Assembly (NCBI RefSeq): GCF_905220365.1
Contig: NC_061140.1
Coordinates: forward strand, 6,946,501 to 7,010,500
Length of the DNA stretch: 64,000 bases
Direction of reading: 5' to 3'
DNA from: Vanessa cardui
Taxonomy: Eukaryota; Arthropoda; Insecta; Lepidoptera; Nymphalidae
Part shown: piece after piece, positions 14,913 through 26,300 of the stretch
How the letters are laid out: each line of letters begins with the position of its first letter
Numbering within the stretch: position 1 is the stretch's first letter
Translations under genes and position numbers: made by a program
The notes under the pieces: model-generated
What the model saw: only the letters and a program-made list of their open reading frames with translations
Database searches by the model: none
Told to the model about the DNA's origin: nothing

Positions 14913-16273
14913 TTAATATTCTACTATTTTTAAGTGCACTTAAGCAAATAGTTTTTATAATATTGACATACATTAAAAAAAGAACAAAATATTAAAATAT
15001 GTTTTTTTTTTTTTAATTTAACGAAAGGTATATTAGCCGTCGTTATATTGGTTATATAAGTGAAAAGTTATTCAATTTTTATAAGTTTTGCATTGATATT
15101 ATTTTCGGTGGTTGATGTAATCACTGCCGCATTAAATGATTTCCGACAGTTGATTATTTTGCACTTGAAACCAACAATGGGTCACCTTGGTTACCGCGTT
15201 GCGTAGGCAACGGTAATACCTTTAAGGCCTTAAAGTAATGGTAGTATAAAAATGCATTTTTATTATTAATATTTATAATAAGACAGTTACTGTGGACCAT
15301 CTGATAAATAAGTGACCACCGTATTATACGAAATATTATCTATTCCTTATATCTTTAACACGGTTGGCATACCATAAAAAGGGCGTAAGTTCCTATGGTT
15401 CCCATAATTACACTGGCCCACGTTCCGTTAAGTATAATGGTTACATGGGGTACTATTTAAACGAAGTCGTCGAGTAACTTATATATGTAATTAAAATTGC
15501 TATTTATTCAAGTGTATTAAGATTTAACACACCTATCTAGCCACGTTACATACCTAGTTTAAACTTCCGTTTGTTCATAGACTTATCAAATATTATGATA
15601 GCTATTTTTGGTTTGTTTTATAAATAATGTCCTGTGTGCACTATCGTATAGAATATGTATTCGGAAAGGTTTTTGTATTTTTTCTAATTTATGTCAGCAG
15701 TTCCTAAGCTATTAAGGCCATGGAACATTGAATGAGTCAATAATTACTTTGAAATCCAAACAAATTTATAATAAATAAATGCAGCATTTTGAAATACTTA
15801 CCTCAATTTAAAAAAAAATACTTTACGTACCTATAATATCTATTGTCATATTAATGCATGTGCCTATTGCGTTTTCCATTTGGTAATTTGATTAAATAAA
15901 ATAATATTCATGTTTATTAAAAATAATGCTATAATACGTAGAGTTCTACAGGTTACTGTATTTCACATGATACTTAATTACCTAGTAACTTGATAGTAGC
16001 CCTGGAAGGGTTATCAATGCTCTATATTATTTAAAATTTCAAGAGAACATTCAAGTCTATAAATGTTGTTGGATGTATTTATATGAACAGACTGACGCCC
16101 GGAATGCGTTGCAATGCCATTTTTTTTCATGTAAACAATTATTATCCGGTGCAAGTTGCGCGCCATCACGCAAGAGTCGACAACAACTACAAAGTACTAC
16201 AAACTCTATCGAACAAATCTTATAATGGCATTATGAAACGCATAAGGAACAGAAAAATATATTGGGTTGCAGA

Positions 16274-16494
16274 GTATGGCCTCGCTCTAATAAAAATTGA
16301 ATATTTTTTTTTGTATGTATCATTTTTTTAAAGTAGGCAAAGGCAAAAGTCTATGCATTATTAACGCGTTGTGATGTCATTAAAACAAGTATACGGCCTC
16401 GCACTGTATTCAATTTTTTTTGTATGTGTCATTTTTTTAAAGTAGGCAAAGGCAAAAGTCTATGCATTATTAACGCGTTATGATGTCATTAAAA
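16274..16494. repeat. 115-bp tandem duplication
   Basis: Two head-to-tail copies begin with GTATGGCCTCGC at 16274 and GTATACGGCCTCGC at 16389. They share AAAGTAGGCAAAGGCAAAAG, TCTATGCATTATTAACGCGTT and TGATGTCATTAAAA with only a few differences. The preceding 200 bp (16080-16273) is GC-richer and may belong to the same dispersed element. Confidence 0.8.
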
Positions 16495-17048
16495 ATAAAA
16501 CCTTATTTGACTCTATCTACTGAGTTGTGTTGATCTTCTCACGATGCAAACGTTCCGCGTCGATGACCGTGGCTCCTCCGCCTTACAAAAATGGTAATGC
16601 GAATTCACCGAAATAATAAATTACACCGTGGTAAGAATCACCATCTACAAGCACAGCGGCGGAAAGAATGAACACATACTATGTTACCGACCAGTATTTT
16701 AAATACATTCATGGCATTTTTTATAGAATATAAGTTAAGTTTTTAATTATTATTTTTTTATTATCTCGTCTTACCTAACCTACATCAAATTCATTCGAAT
16801 TTAAAATTCGAAAAACAATGATGGCAAAATAAAGGAAATCAGTTTTTAACTAAACACCCGCGAAATAATAATTAAGGCTGTAAACATACAACGGTTTTAA
16901 TTATGAAAATTCTTTACATAAAAACACTCCTTATATAGGGATTATACCTACGTGAATAAATTTTGAACAAAAATATATTTTAATATTAAATATTACTAAG
17001 ATGATGTTGTCATCAAATAAAAAGACAAAACATTTCTTCAGAAGCATA

Positions 17049-17390
17049 TTAATCACACTCTCGAAATCTCGAGTCTGGTTGAGTAATATTCCCGATATAG
17101 TTAGGAGCAGGCGTTAGTGCCTGACTCACACTGAAGAACATCTTGCAAAACAATCAATCGGTTGTTTGATAAGGTTCAATGTATCCAACATATAAACTAA
17201 TATAAACAATATGCAAGTTAATATGACAGGATGTGTCCATGCCAGCAACTATAATATTATCTTCTAAGGAAACGGATTCGATCTTAATCCAATAAACTGG
17301 TCTAGTTATTTCTGGCGGATGTAAATTTATTTGACTACTTCTTACATATGCGTCTCTATGTTTTCCGTCATCGCGGATTACATTATGCAT
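17049..17390 (-). pseudogene. orphan protein-like frame with one internal TGA
   Basis: On the minus strand a Met at 17390 opens 78 codons containing phrases such as RSSQINLHPPEITRPVYW and KIESVSLEDNIIVAGMD, ending at a TGA (17154-17156). The same frame stays open for another 34 codons (including ALTPAPNYIGNITQPDSRF) to a TAA at 17049-17051. Composition looks more protein-like than neighbouring shadow frames. I do not recognise the family and find no clear acceptor or donor. It may be a decayed gene or retrocopy, an exon pair, or chance. Confidence 0.3.
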
Positions 17391-20189
17391 ACGAAATTAA
17401 TTTCTCAAATGTTACATATCTTACACATTTAAAGTATGACAAATGAATCAAATTCGAATAAAATAAAGCATATGATTAAAAGTACATTCACCAAAAATTA
17501 ACATTTTTTTTCTGAGAAAAAAATAAATTTAAGTAGATATTCTTTGTAACTATAGGTATTAAATATGTACCAAGCATGCTTACGTATTGGCATTTGTAGT
17601 AATATTTCATATACCATTTAAATAGCAGATGCATAATTACACTTTAAGTGGTGGCTTATGTCATCAATATTATTGCATAATACATGAATTACTAATAAAT
17701 TTGATTTTAATATTGAACGCAGTTATCTCTTTAGTTGTAACGTTAACGGATTCTCATTACTTTAGTAAGGTTTGTAAAACCCTAGATTGAAGGAGAAGAA
17801 TTTTTGACATTATAATATAGTTTGACAGTTTTGTGTTTTTTTTTTTAAATACGTTTACATATATTAGAGCCTAAGGTATGACTTTGATATTTTCTAAACA
17901 TAAATAATTAGTGTACGTTACACAGTTCATATAAAAAAAGTAAATTCGCCACCAGATCTCTGCTAAGCCACTATAAATTGAACCTTTTTTGAGCCGTTGC
18001 ATCTTAAGATTTCACTTTTATATATATTGGTTTTGTAGTTTTTTCTGATAGAGAACACAAAAAAACATCTACGTTTATAAATATGGATTTTATCATCACT
18101 ATATTTACTTGGATATATATCAACTTAAGTAGTATTATCGTTACATATACATTTAAATCAAATTAGTAGTTAATTAAGTGTCGTCAGTCAGGAATGTAAA
18201 GCGGATATTTGCTGTCATTTTATCAAACTTGTCGACTTACCTATTTTACTGCTTATATACGTATATAACTAATACTTTATTTTATAACTTAAAATTATTA
18301 TTCTATATAATCAACTGAGTATTCTTAAAAGATATTTAATACTCTTGATTCATATATTGCATTTGTATCATGTGAAAAAGTTGTTTTTTTTTTTAATTAT
18401 AAGATCTAATACTAATAAAAATATGCAACGAAGAAAAAGTAAATAAGGCAAATATAACTTATGTACGTCACATAAATTGTAAATTTACTTATGAATAATT
18501 TGCTATATCGTCGAGTTATCGCAACCAATACGTACACATGATGTCACTTCAGGGTTTTAATTATTTTGGCAAAGAACTCTAATAGATAATATGGCGTTAG
18601 AAATTCATAACTTCAAGCACTGATACGAGCATAAACCTATCAGCAATCAATGTCGAAAATTATCAGTGTGAAAACTAACGTGAAAATAGTTTGTAAATCA
18701 TAATATTAGTGATTTAAACTGTGTTTTAAAATGTGTATGACATTTCAAGAGGAATGTTGTCAATTATAAGGTACAAATAATTTAATCCCTTAATAATACT
18801 GATAAATAATCAATCGCAGATAAACACCATACAAAAATAGGATTGATATCTTTCCACAAACATGAAAAAATCAGTGGGAATCTTATTCATTTTACTGATG
18901 AGTTTTTTTTTTTTAATTTTATAAGGCTGAATACATTATGACAAAGTAATATTAAATCAATATAAATGGATAGTTAATTTATCTTTCCTAAAAAAAAGTA
19001 AATTTGTATTGATCGATAACTACAAAGATAGTTTAAGGACATGTTTGATTTCCATTGCTAGGCGACAAATTATAACAAAGGTTATTAAGGTTACGTACAT
19101 ACAATACATACCCATCGAACAACCTTCCCAAATGTAAAAACGAATTCGTCACCTATTTACTTCATAGCTAATCAATAAAATATACAATAGACATGAATAT
19201 TAAGATGTATAAATAAGAAAAAGATTCTGCTATATGCTTTCTGTCCAATATAACTATATACAGACACTTTTTTAATATTAATGGCTATAGATGGCAATCG
19301 TCATTATAATTTTATTATTTAATAATAATATCAAATTATATAATTGTGGCAGTTCGTTACACTGGACTAATCATTTAATTACAAAAAAAATATTGTGAAT
19401 TGATCCCTATAAGACTGTTACTGAGTCAGCGCTATATCGGGACCAAGAAACGCCCACTTAGGTTCTGAAGTTCTTTGTTCTCACTAATGAATCAATCTTT
19501 CTCTGTGTAATTTAGTTAATTTTGATTAATTTATACCTAATTCAAAGACTTTTAGTGGCGTGTAAGCTGTTCAACTGTTTTAAATTTAATTAGATAACAA
19601 TTGGATATTATTTGTAAATAAATACCAATATAATTGCTAGAATAAATATTTTGATAGTGGAATAAAATAGTTTCCGAATTGTACAAAGAAAAAAAAACAA
19701 AATTCAATCCGATATGAAAGGTACACGTGACCTACATTTGATGTTTTTTTAAAATGATTTTATTCTCATATTTAACACTTTTAGCAGTGGTTTTTACGTG
19801 TTAAATTTTAATTAAATTTAACGAAGAAAAAATAAACAGATCGATTTTAGTTTTTGTAACAGAAACTCTTAGTTTCAATAGGAAAAGTAAATTTGTGCGG
19901 CAAGAACGTTCAATCATTACGGCAGTAGGTAACTCGCGTCGCGAAGCGGTAGGTTGCGCGTCCCAGTCGTTACTTTATAAGGTTTCAGTTGTAATACATA
20001 AGCCCTGAGTAAGAAGTATTGCTAATATAATATATACGTGTTTCAAATGTTATCTTTTTAAAAAGTCTTCGTAACAATGGTTTAATTATATATTCAACAA
20101 AGATAAATCTATTATTTGATGTAGGTACTTAATTTTGTTGAAAATAATAGTTATCGTTATGACTACAAAATATGTATTTAGTTGTAAGC

Positions 20190-20237
20190 AGCCTTATAGT
20201 GAGTAATGTGTAATGTCAGTCGCAATGGAAGCCTGCT
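20190..20237 (+). promoter_or_regulatory. candidate core promoter and 5' leader of the giant repeat gene
   Basis: An arthropod-type initiator TCAGT lies at 20216-20220, with a weak TATA-like TTATAG 22 bases upstream (20194). If transcription starts at the A of TCAGT the leader is only about 20 bases. An out-of-frame ATG at 20225 would then lie about 7 bases from the cap and could be skipped. An alternative reading is that the CAG at 20217-20219 is a splice acceptor of an upstream leader exon, though its polypyrimidine tract is poor. Confidence 0.3.
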
Positions 20238-20317
20238 ATGGCCGATTCGCTCACACTGCCGCCTCTACCGTTGCAAAAACGTTTTCCATTGTACTTGCAC
20301 CCCTACCATTTTGCAAG
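20238..20317 (+). CDS. giant repeat protein, coding exon 1
   Basis: ATG at 20238 opens MADSLTLPPLPLQKRFPLYL and runs to AAG|GTGTGT at 20317, leaving two bases (AG) that are completed by the G opening exon 2 to give Arg. An in-frame TAA at 20211-20213 lies upstream, making this the first in-frame Met. The 153-bp intron (20318-20470) ends in TTCTTTTAG. A second ATG at 20225 is out of frame and would hit a stop in exon 2. Confidence 0.75.
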
Positions 20318-23300
20318 GTGTGTAGGAAGAAAAACCTGTGTAGTGTAATTTATTACTTATACTGTACTTATTCTATGAGGAATTAATAATATAATATGAA
20401 TGAATAAACACATATCATATATAGAGATCGAATAAAACTGAATTATAATGATAATATCTTGTTCTTTTAGGCGTCACCGCTGCCCACACAACGATGCCCC
20501 GGAGCCATTGTTCGATGTGGAGCACACTACGAGCGTGGTCTCCGCATACAAACAAGATTACGACGAAAAACACGTCAGCCGTACAACTGCTGTTTATCAA
20601 GAAGATCATTTGAGGCTTGAAGGAGATTTCCAAGAGCCTGAGCGTCCTCGTTGGCAACCTGTTGAGCGACCTAAAGCAACTAAACCAGAAGACAATCTCA
20701 AACCTGAAGGCGATTTTGAAAGGAGACGCCCAGAAGAGTGGCGCCCTGGTGACAGGGCTCCTGTTAAAAAACCGGAAGATAATCTTAAGCCTGAGGGGGA
20801 TTTCGAAAGGCGTAAACCAGATGAATGGCGTCCAGGTGATAGGGCTCCGACTCGTCGCCCTGAAGATAACCTGAAACCTGAAGGAGAATTTACTACTCCT
20901 GAAAAGCAAATCTGGCGGCCTGCAGAACGTCCAAAAGCCACTAAACCAGAGGACAATTTGCGCCCAGAAGGTGATTTTGAGAGGCGTAAACCAGAAGAAT
21001 GGCGTCCTGGAGACAGGGCACCAACTCGTCGTCCCGAAGATAATCTAAGACCAGAAGGAGAATTCTCTACTCCCGATAAAGAACCGTGGCGACCAGCTGA
21101 ACGTCAAAAACCTAAGAAACCAGAAGACAACTTGCGACCTGAAGGAGATTTCGAAAAACGTAAGCCGGAAGAATGGCAGCCAGGAGACAGAGCACCAGTA
21201 CGCCGGCCTGAAGATAATTTAAGACCAGAAGGTGACTTTGAAGATCGACGACCAGAAAAGTGGATGCCCGGTGATCGTGCTCCTGTCAAACGTCCAGAGG
21301 ATAATTTGAAACCGGAAGGAGACTTCGAAAGAAGACAACCAGAACAATGGCAACCTGGTGATCGAGCACCTACTCGCCGTCCTCAAGATAATCTCAAACC
21401 AGAAGGAGAGTTTACCACACCCGAAAAAGAGACATGGCGGCCAGCTGAGCGCCAAAGACCTAAAAGGCCAGAAGATAACTTGCGTCCTGAAGGTAATTTT
21501 GAGAGACATAAACCTGAAGAATGGCAACCTGGAGATAGGGCTCCGGTTCGTCGTCCACAGGATAATCTAAAACCAGAGGGTGATTTTGAAGATAGAAAGC
21601 CAGAGAAATGGCAGCCTGGCGATCGAGCTCCTGTCAAACGGCCAGAAGATAACTTAAAACCAGAAGGTGAGTTTGAGAAAAGACGCCCTGAAGAATGGCG
21701 TCCCGGTGATCGAGCTCCAACACGTCGCCCTGAAGACAATTTAAGACCTGAAGGTGAGTTTACGACACCTGACAAAGAGCCATGGCGTCCTGCAGAACGT
21801 CAAAAGGCCAAAAAACCAGAAGACAACCTACGCCCAGAGGGTGAATTCGAAAAACGTAAACCTGAAGAATGGCGTCCTGGTGACAGAGCACCAGTCCGAC
21901 GACCGGAAGATAACTTGAAACCGGAAGGTGATTTTGAAGACAGAAGGCCTGAAGTTTGGAGACCCGGTGACCGAGCTCCTGTTAAACGTCCCGAGGATAA
22001 TTTACGACCCGAAGGAGAATTTTCAACTCCAGAAAAACAACCGTGGAAACCAGCAGAAAGACAAAGACCCAAGAAACCTGAAGACAATCTTAAGCCTGAA
22101 GGCGACTTTGAAAAAAGAAAACCAGAAGAATGGTTACCAGGAGATAGAGCTCCCGTTAAAAGACCTACTGATAATTTGAAACCAGAAGGTGAATTCACTA
22201 CGCCTAAAAAAGAAGAATGGTCACCGGCTGAAAGACCTCAACAAAAGAAACCAGTTGATAACCTTAAACCTGAAGGTGAATTCACAAAGCGGCACCCGGA
22301 GGAGTTTAGACCAGCAGACAAACCTGTTGTTAAAAAACCCCAAGATAATTTACGACCCGAAGGTGATTTTACAACCTCAAGAACAATAACTGAAGACTAT
22401 AAAGTAGTTACTGGTGAAAGAGCTGAAATAATACGACGTACTGATAACCTAATTACTGAAGGAGAATTTGTAGGTATGTAAAATTTTATTTTATGGTGTA
22501 ATTTAAAATCAATTGGAATAGTAAAGTAAAGTAGAGTAACAGCCTGTAAATTTCCCACTGCTGAGATAAGGCCTCCTCTTCCATTAAGGAGAGGTTTTGG
22601 AACACATTCCACCACGTTGTTCCAATGCGGGTTGGTGGAATGCACATGTGGCAGAATTTCGATGAAATTAGACACATGCAGGTTTTCTCACGATGTTTTC
22701 CTTCACAGCCGAGCACGAGATGAATTATAAACACAAATTAAGCACATATATATAGCGGTGGTTTGAACCCGCAATCATCGGTTAAAATGCACGCGTTCTA
22801 ACCACTGGGCCATCTCAGCTCTAATTAACTGTAATGGTCATCATAGTTGCCTTCCAATTGGAATATGATGTGGTCAAATTATATGTTAGGTATATATACA
22901 CTTTTTAATTATACAACGTATCATTTGAATTATTATAAAGTCTTTCACCTGTGATGTCTTAAAAATATATTCCTTTTTCTTTTAATTTAAAATTTCTTAA
23001 TGACCACATACAATGGATCATATTTTTATTTCAATGAAATATTTATGATTCGGGTTTTCTTTTAGCTTGAAAATCTAAAAATTACTTTGCAACGGTAATA
23101 TACTGGAATACTAACTACTAGACGTGACTACAGACTCTTAATAACTAGCAAGCATTTAATTGCTTTGTTTCTAACAACAAGTGTTGTCTTGAGATCACAC
23201 TGCGGCATTGATTTTTCTAGTTCATAAAATACTATAAAATAATATTTTAAATATATTCATGAATTAAATAATTAATTCAAAACATATTTTACAGATTCAA

Positions 23301-26300
23301 CAACATCAAGGACTGAGTATACATTGAAACCTGTCGAAAGACCGAAACCGGTTCGGAGGAACACTTGGACTAAAATAGAAGGAGATATGATAACAGAAAC
23401 AACTTCACAGTCAGAATACATAGATTATACGGATACAGTCGAGAGGACCACTTTAATTAAACGTAAAACAGACAATTTAATCCATGAAGGCGAAATAGAC
23501 TTTGTAACGTCTAATCAAAAAGATTATACTGAAAAAAATACAACAGTAGAAAGGCCACAAAGGCGTAGAACATGGACAAAAGAAGACTTCGATAAATTTT
23601 ATTCAACAGAAAATGTAGAAACTCTTACTACGACGCAAGAAGAATATAGAACATATGAAGAAAAAGGTCCTAGACGACCGGAGGTGAAAAAACCTAAGGA
23701 TAATCTAAAACCAGAAGGTGAATTCGAACAGCCAAAACCTAATGAATGGATTCCAGCTGAAAGACCAAAGCCAAGCAAGCCAGAAGATAACTTACGACCC
23801 GAAGGTGAATTCACAACACCCGATAGAGAAAAATGGCGTCCCGCAGAACGGCCTGTTCAGAAAAAGCCGAAAGATAATTTAAAACCTGAAGGAGATTTTG
23901 AACAACCAAAATTAGAAGAGTGGCGCCCTGCTGAAAGGCAAACACCTCAAAAACCTAAAGATAACCTCAAGCCAGAGGGCGATTTTGAAACGCCTGAAAA
24001 AGAGAAATGGCGCCCAGCGGAGAGACCTAAAGCTACAAAGCCGCATGATAACTTAAGACCTGAGGGTGACTTTGAACACAGAAAGCCAGAAGAATGGCAA
24101 CCTGCAGAACGTCGGACACAAACAAAACCGAAGGACAATCTTAGACCTGAGGGAGACTTTGAGCAACCTAAACCTGAAGAATGGCGACCTGCTGAAAGGC
24201 AAACACCTCAAAAACCTAAAGATAATCTGAAACCAGAGGGTGACTTTGAAACTCCTGAAAAGGAGAAATGGCGCCCAGCGGAGAGACCTAAAGCTACAAA
24301 GCCGCATGATAACTTAAGACCTGAGGGTGACTTTGAACACAGAAAGCCAGAAGAATGGCAACCTGCAGAACGTCGGACACAAACAAAACCGAAGGACAAT
24401 CTTAGACCTGAGGGAGACTTTGAGCAACCTAAACCTGAAGAATGGCGGCCTGCTGAAAGGCAAACACCTCAAAAACCTAAAGATAATCTGAAACCAGAGG
24501 GTGACTTTGAAACTCCTGAAAAGGAGAAATGGCGCCCAGCGGAGAGACCTAAGGCTACAAAGCCACATGATAACTTAAGACCTGAGGGTGACTTTGAGCA
24601 CAGAAAGCCAGAAGAATGGCAACCTGCAGAACGTCGGACACAAACAAAACCGAAGGACAACCTTAGACCAGAGGGAGACTTTGAGCAACAGAGACCTGAA
24701 GAATGGCGGCCTGCTGAAAGGCAAACACCTCAGAAACCTAAAGATAATCTCAAACCAGAGGGTGAGTTTGAAACACCTGAAAAAGAGAAATGGCGCCCAG
24801 CGGAGAGACCTAAAGCTACAAAGCCGCATGATAACTTAAGACCTGAGGGTGACTTTGAGCACAGAAAGCCGGAAGAATGGCAACCTGCAGAACGTCGGAC
24901 ACAAACAAAACCGAAGGACAATCTCAGACCCGAGGGAGACTTTGAGCAACCTAAAACAGAAGACTGGCGGCCTGCTGAGAGACAAACACCTCAGAAACCT
25001 AAAGATAATCTCAAGCCAGAGGGTGACTTTGAAACCCCTGAAAAAGAGAAATGGCGCCCAGCGGAGAGACCTAAACCTACAAAGCCGCATGATAACTTAA
25101 GACCTGAGGGTGACTTTGAACACAGAAAGCCAGAAGAATGGCAACCTGCAGAACGTCGGACACAAACAAAACCGAAGGACAATCTTAGACCTGAGGGAGA
25201 CTTTGAGCAACCTAAACCTGAAGAATGGCGGCCTGCTGAAAGGCAAACACCTCAAAAACCTAAAGATAATCTGAAACCAGAGGGTGACTTTGAAACTCCT
25301 GAAAAGGAGAAATGGCGCCCAGCGGAGAGACCTAAACCAACAAAGCCGCATGATAACTTAAGACCTGAGGGTGACTTTGAGCACAGAAAGCCGGAAGAAT
25401 GGCAACCTGCAGAACGCCGGACACAAACAAAACCGAAGGACAATCTCAGACCCGAGGGAGACTTTGAGCAACCTAAAACAGAAGACTGGCGGCCTGCTGA
25501 GAGACAAACACCTCAGAAACCTAAAGATAATCTCAAGCCAGAGGGTGACTTTGAAACCCCTGAAAAAGAGAAATGGCGCCCAGCGGAGAGACCTAAACCT
25601 ACAAAGCCGCATGATAACTTAAGACCTGAGGGTGACTTTGAGCACAGAAAGCCGGAAGAATGGCAACCTGCAGAACGTCGGACGCAAACAAAACCGAAGG
25701 ACAATCTCAGACCCGAGGGAGACTTTGAGCAACCTAAAACAGAACACTGGCGGCCTGCTGAGAGACAAACACCTCAGAAACCTAAAGATAATCTCAAGCC
25801 AGAGGGTGACTTTGAAACCCCTGAAAAAGAGAAATGGCGCCCAGCGGAGAGACCTAAACCTACAAAGCCGCATGATAACTTAAGACCTGAGGGTGACTTT
25901 GAGCACAGAAAGCCGGAAGAATGGCAACCTGCAGAACGTCGGACACAAACAAAACCGAAGGACAATCTTAGACCTGAGGGAGACTTTGAGCAACCTAAAC
26001 CTGAAGAATGGCGGCCTGCTGAAAGGCAAACACCTCAAAAACCTAAAGATAATCTGAAACCAGAGGGTGACTTTGAAACTCCTGAAAAGGAGAAATGGCG
26101 CCCAGCGGAGAGACCTAAACCTACAAAGCCACATGATAACTTAAGACCTGAGGGTGACTTTGAGCACAGAAAGCCGGAAGAATGGCAACCTGCAGAACGC
26201 CGGACACAAACAAAACCTAAGGACAATCTTAGACCTGAGGGAGATTTTGAGCAACCTAAAACAGAACACTGGCGCCCTGCTGAGAGACAAACACCTCAGA

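Larger units (their letters stand above)
13031..14930 (-). mobile_element. 5'-truncated non-LTR retrotransposon (LINE)
   Basis: On the minus strand the element consists of a truncated ORF2 (13476-14912), about 400 bp of AT-rich 3' untranslated sequence, an AATAAA signal at 13061-13066 and a terminal (TATC)n tail at 13031-13060. A simple-repeat tail rather than poly(A) is typical of several LINE clades, and a missing 5' half is the usual outcome of target-primed reverse transcription. An in-frame TAA directly precedes the first Met, so the break lies inside the reverse-transcriptase domain. No clear target-site duplication was found. The clade (CR1/Jockey-like) is inferred from motif style only. 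Confidence 0.85.
14935..20215. other. gene-poor AT-rich stretch upstream of the giant repeat gene
   Basis: Apart from the tandem duplication at 16274-16494 and the orphan minus-strand frame at 17049-17390, I see no gene-like frame. A GC-richer patch at 19,915-19,990 containing TCGCGTCGCGAAGCGG and a TATA-like TTTATAAGG at 19975-19983 could be a distal promoter or 5' untranslated exon of the downstream gene, but no splice link can be shown. Confidence 0.5.

Noticed and set aside
20448..20470. Met at 20448 as start of the giant protein's second exon
   Set aside because: It lies in the intron: TTCTTTTAG at 20462-20470 is a clear acceptor, and exon 1 at 20238-20317 fits in phase.
20415..22198. 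Antisense frames of 100-164 codons opposite exon 2 of the giant gene
   Set aside because: Same cause; they consist only of complements of the 29-residue repeat.
22397..22734. Frames beginning MSNFIEILPHVHSTNPHW or MFIIHLVLGCEGKHR
   Set aside because: These are translations of the SINE body and recur at each SINE copy.
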